From Archangiaceae bacterium (GTDB taxonomy: Bacteria; Myxococcota; Myxococcia; Myxococcales; Myxococcaceae), in the NCBI GenBank assembly GCA_016879935.1, contig JAACJQ010000221.1:1-64000 (forward strand): a DNA stretch of 64,000 nucleotides, given 5' to 3'. This document shows, piece after piece, positions 1-8,065 of this stretch. Each line of letters starts with the position of its first letter. Within the stretch, counting starts at the first letter, position 1. The notes beneath the pieces were generated by a model. That model worked only from the letters and a program-made list of their open reading frames with translations. It ran no database searches and was not told the DNA's origin. Made by a program: the position numbers and the translations under genes.

Positions 1-347
1 AGGAACTTCTCGGGAGCGAGCCCGACCGCCGCGTTCACGGCCTCTGCGCCCCAGTCGTGACCGACGAGGTGCAGTCGCTCCACGCCGAGCGCGGTGACGA
101 GCGCGCACACGTCGTCACCGAGGTCGCGCAGCGTCGTGTCTCGCTCGGGCGGTGAACCGGCGTAGCCGCGCAGAAACGGAGCGACGACGAAAGCGCCCGC
201 GTCGGCGAGCGCCTGACCGATGACGCCCCACCCGTGCGGCGTGTCGGGAAAGCCGTGCACCAGCATCACGGGAACGCCACCGCGCGCGCCCCACGTCAGC
301 GCCTTCACGCGCCGGCCCGCGGCCACGAGTTCGAGGTCGGTGAACAC
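1..347 (-). CDS. alpha/beta hydrolase, epoxide-hydrolase-like (partial, N-terminal part)
   Basis: The gene runs off the left edge, so only about 115 N-terminal residues are present. They show the alpha/beta-hydrolase pattern: an HGFPDTP oxyanion-hole turn after the first strands, and a GHDWGA nucleophile elbow, where the Asp at the nucleophile position is typical of epoxide hydrolases and haloalkane dehalogenases (family knowledge). The likely reaction is hydrolysis of an epoxide or ester in the cytoplasm; the substrate cannot be read. I chose the GTG at 347 because the HGFPD segment then sits at a normal distance from the N-terminus. It is transcribed divergently from the dehydrogenase at 412, with 64 bp between them. 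Confidence 0.8.
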   Translation of the reverse strand, partial: MFTDLELVAAGRRVKALTWGARGGVPVMLVHGFPDTPHGWGVIGQALADAGAFVVAPFLRGYAGSPPERDTTLRDLGDDVCALVTALGVERLHLVGHDWGAEAVNAAVGLAPEKF

Positions 348-411
348 GAGCTGGCTCTAGCAACGCACCCCGCCCCTTGCTCGTCCGAGCGCACGGGGCT
401 AACGCACCCGT

Positions 412-1212
412 ATGGATTTTCGAGGCAAGTGGGTTCTCGTCACGGGTGCATCGGCAGGTCTCGGCCAGGAGCTCGCGCGGCAGCTCGCCACCGAACACGG
501 CGCCAACCTCGTCATCTCGGCCCGGCGCGCAGCGAAGCTGGAGGAGCTGAAGGCCGAGCTCGAGCCGAAGGGTGTGCAGGTCGTCTGCGTCACCGGAGAC
601 ATGTCGAAGCCGGAAGACGTCGACCGCGTGCTGGCCGAGGCGATGGCTGGCCGGCAGCTCTACGGCGCCATCTTGAACGCCGGCGTCTCGCACTTCGGCC
701 ATCACCACGAGCTCGCGTGGGACGACTTTCTGTCGATGCTGCAGCTGAACGTGACGGCCAACGTGCGCATGGCGACCGAGCTCGTCTCGCACATGAAGGC
801 GCATAAGCTGGGCGGCGGCGTGATGCTCATCTCGTCGATGACGGGCGTGATGCCGGTGCCGTACCAGTCGGCGTACTCGGGCACGAAGGCGTTCCTGAAC
901 AGCTTCGGCACCGCGCTCGCGCACGAGCTCGAAGGGCACCCGCTGAGCATGACGGTGTTCGCGCCCGGTGGCATCGCGACCGAGATGACGTCGGGTGAGC
1001 GGTTCTCGACGCTGCGCAGCTGGCTGGCGCCGGTGGGAGAGACGGCGCGTGCGGCCATCAAGGCGATGAAGAACCGCGAACACCTCGCCGTGCCGGGCTT
1101 CGTGAATCAGCTGGGCATGCTGGCGTTCCGTTTCGTGCCGCGCCGGTTCGCGATGGGCCAGCTCGCGAGCACCTATCGCAAGGCGCTCGCGGCGTCGGCT
1201 GGCAAGAGCTGA
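412..1212 (+). CDS. short-chain dehydrogenase/reductase (SDR)
   Basis: A 266-residue classical SDR, probably an NAD(P)-dependent oxidoreductase in the cytoplasm. Seen: the TGASAGLG cofactor-binding loop near residue 11, the NAG motif (residue ~88), the catalytic Ser in LISSMTG and the YSGTK catalytic Tyr/Lys at about 155-159. Length fits the family (~250 residues). The C-terminus has an extra basic/hydrophobic tail, as seen in SDRs that act on lipidic substrates (inference only). Its TGA abuts the stop of the convergent gene (TGATCA at 1210-1215). The substrate is unknown. Confidence 0.9.
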   Translation: MDFRGKWVLVTGASAGLGQELARQLATEHGANLVISARRAAKLEELKAELEPKGVQVVCVTGDMSKPEDVDRVLAEAMAGRQLYGAILNAGVSHFGHHHELAWDDFLSMLQLNVTANVRMATELVSHMKAHKLGGGVMLISSMTGVMPVPYQSAYSGTKAFLNSFGTALAHELEGHPLSMTVFAPGGIATEMTSGERFSTLRSWLAPVGETARAAIKAMKNREHLAVPGFVNQLGMLAFRFVPRRFAMGQLASTYRKALAASAGKS

Positions 1213-2145
1213 TCAGTCGTCGTCGCGGTCCTGGCCCGGGTGACGAACCTCTGGGCCTCCACGATGCGGTTTCTGGAAGTACGCGGGTGGCGGCGTCGGC
1301 AATTTCGCGATGCACGCCTCGGAGCACGCGTTCACGAGCAGCGGCAACACGTCGGTGCCCACGCGATGCGAGAGCCACACGCGATGACGGCCCGAGTCCT
1401 CGAAGCGCGTCGAGCAGACACTGCAGGCGCGCTCGAACGAGTGCGTGAACGGCCGCAGCCGTGGGAACGGTGGCCAGTACTTGTTGTTGCCGTAGAGCGC
1501 GCGCGTGCTGACCGTGCTGCGCGTGTAGCCGATGTGCGTGAGCTCGAACGGAAACCAGTGCAGGCGATACGAGGTGTACGGATCGAACTCGCGCAGTGAC
1601 GTCATGCCCGCGACCTCGACGGGAAGGCGCACGAGCTGGCTGCCGTAAAGGAGCAGCTTCTTCACCGACTTCAGCTTCGCGATAGCGGGCGGCAGGGTGA
1701 CGATGTGCTCGCGCTCGAGCGGCGACAGCTCACGAAGCGGCGCGAACGTCTCGGGCTGCTCGACCGCGGCGCGTTCGACGAGGTCGACGAGCTTTCGCCA
1801 GGCATCGCACTCGGTGTCCTGCGGTTCGTTGTGCAGCTTCAGCGACGTCCGCGGCTGAGAGACACAACCGCAGCGAGCTGCCGTCTTCGTGAGCAGGTGT
1901 GCGCGCTCCGGTTCGACCTGCAGCAGCCACCCGGTGTCGAGGCCCTTGCGCGCACGGCTCAGGCGCTCTTCGAGACCGAGCCGTTCTGGATGATCAGGTG
2001 GAGCGCGTCGAACCATTGCCTGCGCTCGAAGGAACTCGGAGCGGACGTCTTCTCGTTCCTCCAACCAGTCGGCGTAGACCGCTCGAACGGCGTCATCGTC
2101 GGGGTTCGCGAGGAAACGAGAGAGGAGCTGCTGCTCAGTCACCAC
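1213..2145 (-). CDS. TIGR02996 domain protein with C-terminal Cys pairs
   Basis: 310 residues. The N-terminus (ANPDDDAVRAVYADWLEE, then a short helix) matches the TIGR02996 repeat-companion domain, found mainly in myxobacteria and planctomycetes, often beside leucine-rich-repeat-like segments. The middle (residues ~130-190) has LRR-like strands such as LPPAIAKL and LVRLPVEVAGM. The C-terminal part carries CSVC and CSEAC about 30 residues apart, which could bind zinc (inference). The start is the first of two tandem GTG codons and lies 11 bp inside the end of the upstream NADAR gene, so the two are probably translationally coupled. Molecular function is unknown. Confidence 0.8.
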   Translation of the reverse strand: MVTEQQLLSRFLANPDDDAVRAVYADWLEEREDVRSEFLRAQAMVRRAPPDHPERLGLEERLSRARKGLDTGWLLQVEPERAHLLTKTAARCGCVSQPRTSLKLHNEPQDTECDAWRKLVDLVERAAVEQPETFAPLRELSPLEREHIVTLPPAIAKLKSVKKLLLYGSQLVRLPVEVAGMTSLREFDPYTSYRLHWFPFELTHIGYTRSTVSTRALYGNNKYWPPFPRLRPFTHSFERACSVCSTRFEDSGRHRVWLSHRVGTDVLPLLVNACSEACIAKLPTPPPAYFQKPHRGGPEVRHPGQDRDDD

Positions 2146-2581
2146 GCGACGACCTTAGCCGCTCACGCAACTCGACGAGCAGACGACCGAGCTCGTTGCG
2201 ACCACGCCCGTCACTTCCGCAGCCCCAGAACACGTCTTCGTCGGTGTCTTCGATGAGCGCTTCAGTCCCCGTCGAGAGCAGCAGCACGCGCAGATCATCG
2301 TGCTGCTCGAACTTCGCGGCGAGGGCCTGTCGCATGACGTCGACCTTCACGGACTCCCAGTCGCGCCTCAGCGTGACGCGTCGCGAGCGCCCCAGCTTCG
2401 CGGCGATGGCTGGAGTTCGTGCGCGACGAATCAGCTCGGCCTGCTCGGTTCCGACGAACTTGTTCGCTTGAAAGAAGTGCTCGACCGTCGGCCAGCGAAC
2501 GCCTGCGACACGAATCGGGTGAAGTGAGAAGTTCGAGAACGCACCGAACTCGCCTGTCACCGAGAAGAAGCGAATGGCCAT
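2135..2581 (-). CDS. NADAR/YbiA-like family protein
   Basis: 148 residues, the usual size of the family. Recognisable features are FGAFSNFSLHPI at the N-terminus, WPTVEHFFQANKF in the middle, and the C-terminal D-EDVFWGCGSDGRGRN-LG signature. NADAR proteins are N-glycosidase-like enzymes acting on ADP-ribosyl or riboflavin-intermediate substrates. E. coli YbiA acts on riboflavin precursors, and some NADAR proteins reverse guanine ADP-ribosylation by DarT1 toxins (established knowledge). No DarT-like gene is visible beside it. The ATG at 2581 places the conserved F-x-N-F turn at residues 13-19. The 3' end overlaps the TIGR02996 gene by 11 bp, so the two form an operon. Confidence 0.85.
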   Translation of the reverse strand: MAIRFFSVTGEFGAFSNFSLHPIRVAGVRWPTVEHFFQANKFVGTEQAELIRRARTPAIAAKLGRSRRVTLRRDWESVKVDVMRQALAAKFEQHDDLRVLLLSTGTEALIEDTDEDVFWGCGSDGRGRNELGRLLVELRERLRSSRGD

Positions 2582-2617
2582 GATGGAGTCACGACGACTC
2601 CGGCTGGAGTCTCTGAC

Positions 2618-3466
2618 GTGAAGACGTTCCCCCGGCGCTTTGGGCCATACGAGCTGCACGCACGCATCGCCATCGGCGGGCTCTTCGAGGTGTTTCAGGC
2701 GACGCGCTCGAGCAGCACCCGCCGGCTCGCGCTGTGCCAGGTGCAATCGTTCGTCGACGAAGAGGTTCTCACCACGATGTTCGAAGACCTGAACCTCGCG
2801 GCGCAGGTGAGGCACCCGCACCTGCTTCGACTCGAAGACTTCGGCCAGCTCGAGGGCCACTCCTTCGTCTGCACCGAGTTCGTCGATGGCTTCGACGTGC
2901 GTCCCCGGAAGGTGAAGGCGTCGGCGGCGGTGGCGGCCGAGGTGTGCGCGCAGCTCTGTGATGCGCTCCAGGTCGCGCACGGCATGGGCGTCGTGCACGG
3001 TGACGTGCAGCCCGGCAACGTGATGATCAGCCGCGCCGGTGACGTGAAGCTCCGCGAGCTCGGCCTTGCCCGCTGCCGTCGCGGCGCCATGTCGCACCGC
3101 GGCGTGCTGGTCGTACCGCTTCACTATTTGTCGCCCGAGCAGCTCCGCGGAGTGCCGCAGACGTTCGCGACCGACGTGTTCTCGATGGGGCTCGTGCTGT
3201 TCGAGCTCGTCACCGGCCGCGGGCCCTTCGAGCGCGGCAGCGAGCTTGGCAGGCTGAAGGCGACGCTCCACGAGCCGGTCGCTCCAGAGGTGATGGCGCA
3301 GGTGCCGCCGCCGCTGGTGCCCATCGTCGAGCGGGCGCTCCAGAAGGACCCGCTGCGTCGCTTCGAGTCAGCGCAGGCGATGAGTGAAGCGTTGAGGGCG
3401 GCCGGTGGCCCCGTTCGCAAGGCGCAGCTCGCCGAGTGGGCCGCAACCCACGCTCGTCAGCCCTGA
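2618..3466 (+). CDS. Ser/Thr kinase-like pseudokinase
   Basis: 282 residues with a complete kinase fold outline but broken catalytic positions. The Gly-rich loop is IAIGGLFEVF (17-26). The VAIK position reads LALC, with Cys-40 instead of Lys. The catalytic loop is HGDVQPGN (127-134), where Asp-129 and Asn-134 remain but the Lys is Gln. The DFG motif is ELG (147-149), so the metal-binding Asp is lost. Later motifs are preserved: the APE-like LSPEQL, DVFSMGLVLFEL and a C-terminal Arg (RRFESAQAM). Losing the ATP-anchoring Lys and the Mg-binding Asp argues for a pseudokinase scaffold or binding protein. There is no membrane segment. It is divergent from the NADAR gene (36 bp) and overlaps the convergent rhomboid gene by 10 bp. 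Confidence 0.85.
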   Translation: MKTFPRRFGPYELHARIAIGGLFEVFQATRSSSTRRLALCQVQSFVDEEVLTTMFEDLNLAAQVRHPHLLRLEDFGQLEGHSFVCTEFVDGFDVRPRKVKASAAVAAEVCAQLCDALQVAHGMGVVHGDVQPGNVMISRAGDVKLRELGLARCRRGAMSHRGVLVVPLHYLSPEQLRGVPQTFATDVFSMGLVLFELVTGRGPFERGSELGRLKATLHEPVAPEVMAQVPPPLVPIVERALQKDPLRRFESAQAMSEALRAAGGPVRKAQLAEWAATHARQP

Positions 3467-5412
3467 GCGCGTCGCGCCCGGGTCGCCTGCTCGAACGCAT
3501 CGAGGCTCTCGGCCACGGGGAACGCGCCCTGCTCGAGTCGAGATGCATCGAAGAGCGGCTTCGAACCCCGGCTCAGCAGCTCGAGGAGGAACGAGCGGTA
3601 CAGCTCCTTCGCGTTGGCCGCCGTGCGGTGCGCCTGCAGGTTCGCCGTCGTGCTGACGAGCCTCAGCGGCGGAGCGACCGCGCTGAACAAATCGACGACG
3701 AGGGCCTTCGTGGTGCCGATGGGAACGACCGCGGCCGCGATCGCCTCGATGCCTCCGAGCGGCAGCTGGTATTCGCCCTTCGGGCTCTCCACCACGAGGT
3801 GCTCTGCGGTGAGGGCCTTCACGGTGACGGTCTCGACGGGCGGCGGCGGGGCGATGGGCGCTGGCTCGACCGGGGCCGCTTCTTCGAAGGCGTTCACCGC
3901 CGAGGGCGAGCGCCTCCAGTCGGCGAGGTCGAGCCCCGACGTGGTCTCGGGAGCCGGGAGGGCCGCGAGCTGCGCGCGCGCGTCGGCCGCCAGCGTCTCG
4001 GGCAGGCGCTCGACCTTCAGCACGCGCTCGAGCATCGCGCGCGCGGCGGTGGGGTCGTTGGCGTCTCGCTGGAGTCGCCGCGCCGCTTCGAGGCCGGCCC
4101 GCGCCCCCATCACGCCCGCTGCGTCGGCGCCACGCTCGTACAGCTTCAGCGAGCCACGACACAGCGGCTCTTCGGCCTCGTCGACGACCTGCGCCAGCTT
4201 GATGGCCTGCATCGGCGAGAGCGCGTCGGTGCCGAAGCGCATTCCATGCTCGTTCCACAACAGCACGGCGTGGTGCTTCGACTCTGCCTGCGCGCTCATC
4301 AGCGCCTTGACGAACTGCTGCCCGGCCAGCTCGCCCCGGCCCGGCGTCCCCAGCTCGAGGCCCGCCAGCATCACCCGCGCGTCGCTGTCGTTGGGGTCGG
4401 CGGCGAGGGCCTTGTCGAGCGTCGTGCGCGCCTTGTCGAACTCGCGCTCCGCGATGGCGGCCCGCGCCTGCTCGACGAGCGGAGAGACGAACCGCCGCGT
4501 GAGGTCGGTCGCAGACTCGTCGGTCGTGGTCAACGTTCGGTCGAGCCCCGCGCCCTTCATGCCGAGTGCGATGACGGCGCCGAACGCGAAGCCACCCAGG
4601 TGCGCTCCGACGGCCACGCCGCCCGTCTCGCCCATCAGGTAGTCCCAGGCTTGATCAGCGAACCAGAGCAACGCCGCGAACCACGCGGGCCAGTGCCAGA
4701 TGCCGCGCCACAGCTTCACCCCGAGGAAGACGAAATAGCCGACCGCAATCTTCCGCAGCGGAAAACGAACGGCGAACGCGCCCATCAAGCCGGCGATGGC
4801 TCCCGACGCGCCGGCCATGCTCGTGCTCGAGCCCGGGTCGATGAGGAAGTGCGCGATGCACGCGACGACGCCCGAGGCGACGTAGATGAGCGCGAACAGC
4901 CGTCTTCCCCACGCGTCTTCGAGCAGCGGCGCGCATAGCCAGAGGAAGAAGAGGTTGCCCAGCAGGTGCAGCCACCCGAAGTGGAGGAACATGGCCGTGA
5001 ACCAGCCGGGCTGCACCGAGCCCCGCGCCGGCACGAGCGAGAAGCGGCGCAGCGCCGTCTCACGGTCGAGCGCGACGGCGATGAGGCGATCGAGCTGTAC
5101 CTGCTGGCCGACCTCGACGGGGCCGCCGGGCCGAACGCGCTCGAGCTCGTCGCGGTGCTCCTTCACGGCCGCGTCGATTTCGGCCACGGCCTTGTGGCCC
5201 AGCGTCGTGCTCACGAAGTCACGGTCGAGCTCGAGCCAGGGGTGGTGGCTCCAGTACTGCAGCGCCTCGACGGTGCGCTCGCGGTTGAGCGGGTCTTTCG
5301 TCAGCACCCACGTCGGCACGAAGGCCAGCAGACACAGCAGCGCGATGGCGGCCGCCACGATGGGAATGCGAACGCGCGCTTCGCCGACGCCCAACGGAAA
5401 GAGGAAGAACAC
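3457..5412 (-). CDS. rhomboid intramembrane serine protease with long C-terminal extension
   Basis: 651 residues, far longer than a plain rhomboid (~200-280). The first membrane helix is at about 15-37, followed by a ~100-residue lumenal/periplasmic loop and the rhomboid core at ~135-290. Seen in the core: HFGWLHLLGN (144-153), the GASG nucleophile motif with Ser-203, and the TM6 motif AHLGGFAFG with catalytic His-271, so the Ser-His dyad looks intact. After the membrane domain, residues ~310-370 contain a TPR-like unit (FDKARTTLDKALAADPNDSDA). The rest is Ala-rich helices and then a Pro-rich hinge leading to a C-terminal beta-rich domain. The extension may recruit substrates (inference). The 3' end overlaps the pseudokinase gene. 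Confidence 0.9.
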   Translation of the reverse strand: MFFLFPLGVGEARVRIPIVAAAIALLCLLAFVPTWVLTKDPLNRERTVEALQYWSHHPWLELDRDFVSTTLGHKAVAEIDAAVKEHRDELERVRPGGPVEVGQQVQLDRLIAVALDRETALRRFSLVPARGSVQPGWFTAMFLHFGWLHLLGNLFFLWLCAPLLEDAWGRRLFALIYVASGVVACIAHFLIDPGSSTSMAGASGAIAGLMGAFAVRFPLRKIAVGYFVFLGVKLWRGIWHWPAWFAALLWFADQAWDYLMGETGGVAVGAHLGGFAFGAVIALGMKGAGLDRTLTTTDESATDLTRRFVSPLVEQARAAIAEREFDKARTTLDKALAADPNDSDARVMLAGLELGTPGRGELAGQQFVKALMSAQAESKHHAVLLWNEHGMRFGTDALSPMQAIKLAQVVDEAEEPLCRGSLKLYERGADAAGVMGARAGLEAARRLQRDANDPTAARAMLERVLKVERLPETLAADARAQLAALPAPETTSGLDLADWRRSPSAVNAFEEAAPVEPAPIAPPPPVETVTVKALTAEHLVVESPKGEYQLPLGGIEAIAAAVVPIGTTKALVVDLFSAVAPPLRLVSTTANLQAHRTAANAKELYRSFLLELLSRGSKPLFDASRLEQGAFPVAESLDAFEQATRARRAQG

Positions 5413-5488
5413 GCAGCGCCCCCGCAGAGGACGATGACACGAAGAGCGGCGATCTCAAACGCGGTCGCTCGTGCGACACTCACCGCGC

Positions 5489-6394
5489 ATGCGGCTCGTC
5501 CTGCTCGCAGCCATGGTCGTGCTTGGCCTGGTCAGCTGGCAGGTCGTCGGTGTCTTCTCGGCCAAAGCGCGTGTCGCGCGCCTCGCCGCCAGCCTCGTCG
5601 CAGCGCCCGACATCGCAGACGCCCAGACGTTCGCGCAGCGCCTGAGCGCCGACCTGCTCGAGCAGGGCATCACCGTCAGCGACCTCGTCGTCACGCTCTC
5701 GCCAACCGAGCCGTACGTGCTCGACGACGAGCGGGGCACCGCGCGCGCGGTCAGCGCAAAGCTGACGGGGCGCAAACGCATTCTCTTCGGCCTGTGGAGC
5801 CTGCCGGTGTCGGCCCTGGTTCAGGTGCGCGGCGCGGTCCCCGATGGTCCAACCCACCAGCGCTCACAGTGGCCCGCCGAGTCGGAGCCGCTCGCGCTCA
5901 AACAGCTCATTCCGAAAGACGCACCCGCCCCGGTCGAGAACGAGCCCACCGCGAGCCCCGGCACGTGGACGTCGTCGAGCCGCGACGGCGCGATGACGGT
6001 GTCGAGCAGCGAGACCTCGACCGGGTGCTCGGTGCGCTGCGAAGCCAAAGGCGAAGTGGTGTGGAGCGAGTCGTCACCCTGCCGTGTGACGAGGCAGCAC
6101 CTGCGCTTCGTGAGTGACGACTGCGAGCGGGTGATTGCCTTCGACCCCGCGGTCTTCGGCTCGAAGTCGTGGCAGACGCACCCCGTCGCCGTCGTGCTGA
6201 CGCGCTCGAGGCTCGCCTTCGAGGTGTCGGCGGTGACGGTGGTTCGCGACGTCGAGGTCGTTCGCCGGCGGCACGGCTGGCTGCGTGGCTTCTCCGACGT
6301 CGAGGGTGAAGGCCCGGTGTGGCGCGCTGACGGCAGCGCGGTGATGTTCACGACGGTCGAGGGGCAGCAGCACGAAATCTCGAGCCGGCGCTGA
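5489..6394 (+). CDS. membrane-anchored protein of unknown function
   Basis: 301 residues, family not recognised. One hydrophobic segment near the N-terminus (about residues 2-22) should anchor or export the protein. The following region is helical (VARLAASLVAAPDIADAQTF), and the C-terminal half is beta-rich with a possible disulphide pair around CSVRCEA and SPCRV. I prefer the ATG at 5489 over an upstream GTG at 5471 because it puts the hydrophobic helix directly at the N-terminus. It is divergent from the rhomboid gene (76 bp apart) and ends back-to-back with the convergent hemerythrin gene (TGATCA at 6392-6397). Confidence 0.6.
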   Translation: MRLVLLAAMVVLGLVSWQVVGVFSAKARVARLAASLVAAPDIADAQTFAQRLSADLLEQGITVSDLVVTLSPTEPYVLDDERGTARAVSAKLTGRKRILFGLWSLPVSALVQVRGAVPDGPTHQRSQWPAESEPLALKQLIPKDAPAPVENEPTASPGTWTSSSRDGAMTVSSSETSTGCSVRCEAKGEVVWSESSPCRVTRQHLRFVSDDCERVIAFDPAVFGSKSWQTHPVAVVLTRSRLAFEVSAVTVVRDVEVVRRRHGWLRGFSDVEGEGPVWRADGSAVMFTTVEGQQHEISSRR

Positions 6395-7027
6395 TCAACC
6401 CGCAGCTTCCGACAGCTCGACGCCCGGCGCGCGGCGCAGCGCCATCTCGGCCCGCATTTCTTCGACGTCTTGCCAGTCGAGCAGCCGGCGCACGGCGGGA
6501 AAGAGGAGCGACTCCTCGCGCGCCTGATGCGACTCGAGGCAGCGCCGCAGGTGCTCCACCGCGCCGCCCAGCTCGAAGCGCACCGTCATCAACCGCGTCG
6601 CGTCTCTCGCCACGAGCTGACAGAGGAACGCGACACGAGAGATGAGCGCGTGGAGCTGCACGTGCTCGAGCCGCATCGCGGCGATGGTCTGGTCGAGCAC
6701 CTTGTGACGGCCCGACAACCTCGGCGCGAGCGTCGACTCTTCATCGACGAAGTGCACCTCGAGGTGGTGGGTGAAGAACTCGGCCACCCGCTTCGCCGTG
6801 GCCGCCGTCGACTCGTCTGCCGGCGCCGCGCACAGCCGCTCGGCCAGAGACAGCATCGAGCGCGCGAAGGCGTGGCTCTGGAGGAAGGCCTCCACCACGT
6901 CGTCGGGCATCGGGGTTCGCGTCTCGAGCGGCAACATCTGAAGCGCAGCGGTGTACCAACCGGCGTCCGCCCCGTCACTCGGCGCACCGACGAATTCGTC
7001 GACACACCTCGGCGCCGCGTCACGCAC
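6395..7027 (-). CDS. hemerythrin-like (HHE) domain protein
   Basis: Up to 210 residues. An all-helical protein with the His/Glu spacing of hemerythrin: FTHHLEVHFVDEE, the RLEHVQLH segment, and ESHQAREESLLFP near the C-terminus (HxxxE ligands for a diiron or haem-linked site). Bacterial HHE proteins bind O2, NO or iron in the cytoplasm (family knowledge). Two starts are possible: GTG at 7027, which overlaps the end of the preceding small frame by 8 bp, or ATG at 6937, which begins just ahead of the conserved helices. The first ~30 residues from the GTG have no family character, so the shorter 180-residue form is also credible. Confidence 0.75.
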   Translation of the reverse strand: MRDAAPRCVDEFVGAPSDGADAGWYTAALQMLPLETRTPMPDDVVEAFLQSHAFARSMLSLAERLCAAPADESTAATAKRVAEFFTHHLEVHFVDEESTLAPRLSGRHKVLDQTIAAMRLEHVQLHALISRVAFLCQLVARDATRLMTVRFELGGAVEHLRRCLESHQAREESLLFPAVRRLLDWQDVEEMRAEMALRRAPGVELSEAAG

Positions 7028-7175
7028 ACGCGCGATGCGTCGACGCGTCGAGGTTGGCGTCGACGCCGGGCCCGTTGGGCAGGGTGCCGACCCAGAATAC
7101 CGGGTCGGTCTCGATGGAGAGCGTCCACGCAGGCTCGGGGTTGGCGCTGATCAACACGAGCAGCAGCGTCATCAT
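7020..7175 (-). pseudogene. 51-residue exported-protein fragment, probably truncated gene
   Basis: A short frame that starts ATG ATG at 7175 with a good ribosome site (GGGAG about 7 bases upstream) and encodes a clear signal peptide (MMTLLLVLISA) followed by a beta-like segment (TLSIETDPVFWVGTLPN) before stopping at 7020. The start overlaps the stop of the upstream dehydrogenase (ATGA), and the end overlaps the GTG of the hemerythrin gene. An exported protein this small is possible. The opening looks like the N-terminus of a larger outer-membrane or periplasmic protein whose remainder is missing, so I call it a truncated remnant with low certainty. Confidence 0.4.
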
Positions 7176-7984
7176 CTCGAGCTCCCTTCGGGGAGCGCCG
7201 GCGTCGAGCGCGGCTTCATCAGGTTCGCCGTCAGTCGCGCCGAGAGCTCGCGCGAGACGAAGCGGTTGGCCTGTGCCGTCCAGTAGTTGCCGAGGCCCGC
7301 GATGACGTGAGAGCGGTTCGACGCGAAGGACTTCATGGCGACCTCGACGACCGACTCCGGCGTCGCGCGGCTGCCCAGCGCAGCCTCTTCGGCGCCGACG
7401 CGCTCGAAGAAGGGCGTATCGGTGGCGCCCGGGCACAGGGCGAGCACCTTCACGCCGCGCGCCCGGTTCTCGGCCCACAAGGCCTCGCTGAACGAGAGCA
7501 CGAACGCCTTCGTCGCGCCGTAGACGGCCATGAAGGGCACCGGCTGGAAGGCGGCGGTCGAAGCGACGTGAATCACGCCTCCGCGGCGCGTGATGAGGTC
7601 GGGTAGGAACGCGTGCGTCAGCTCGACGAGCCCGCCGACGTTGAGGGCGAGTTCTTCACGCAGCGTCGCGAGCGGCTGCGTCTCGAATGCGCCATAGGTG
7701 GCGAAGCCCGCGTTGTTCACCAGCACGTCGCACTGCCAGCCGAGCGCGCGCACGGCCTTCAGAACCCGCTCGCCCGCGCCGGGGAGCGAGAGGTCTTCGG
7801 CGTGCGAATGCACCTCGACGCCGTGCTCCCGTCGCAGCCGCTCGGCCACCAACTCGAGCTTCGGCTGCGAGCGCGCCACCAGCGCCAATCGCGCGCCTTC
7901 CCTGGCGAAGCGCGCTGCGAACGCGGCTCCGATGCCTGTCGACCCACCGCTGATGACCACCGTCTTTCCTCGATACGCCGTCAT
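7172..7984 (-). CDS. short-chain dehydrogenase/reductase (SDR)
   Basis: 270 residues. Classical SDR signature: the SGGSTGIG cofactor loop at ~12-19, NNAG at ~90, the catalytic Ser in HVASTAAF and YGATK (Tyr/Lys) about 13 residues later. Likely an NADP-dependent oxidoreductase of the ketoreductase/acyl-reductase type; the substrate is unknown. The ATG at 7984 places the cofactor loop at the expected distance. It is divergent from a LysR regulator (81 bp), a common arrangement in which the regulator controls the enzyme gene (inference). Its stop overlaps the start of the small exported frame downstream. Confidence 0.9.
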   Translation of the reverse strand: MTAYRGKTVVISGGSTGIGAAFAARFAREGARLALVARSQPKLELVAERLRREHGVEVHSHAEDLSLPGAGERVLKAVRALGWQCDVLVNNAGFATYGAFETQPLATLREELALNVGGLVELTHAFLPDLITRRGGVIHVASTAAFQPVPFMAVYGATKAFVLSFSEALWAENRARGVKVLALCPGATDTPFFERVGAEEAALGSRATPESVVEVAMKSFASNRSHVIAGLGNYWTAQANRFVSRELSARLTANLMKPRSTPALPEGSSR

Positions 7985-8065
7985 GTGTTGCCTCCGTGGT
8001 GGCCACACAGTGCGCAGCAGGGGGCTTTGTGAGAATGGGCATCGATGGCACTCTGAGTTCCAGAA

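Noticed and set aside
3436-4938. Long open frame on the plus strand opposite the rhomboid gene
   Set aside because: Composition is Arg/Ala/Gly/His-rich with no domain or signal, typical of the antisense shadow of a GC-rich gene. The minus strand encodes a clear rhomboid.
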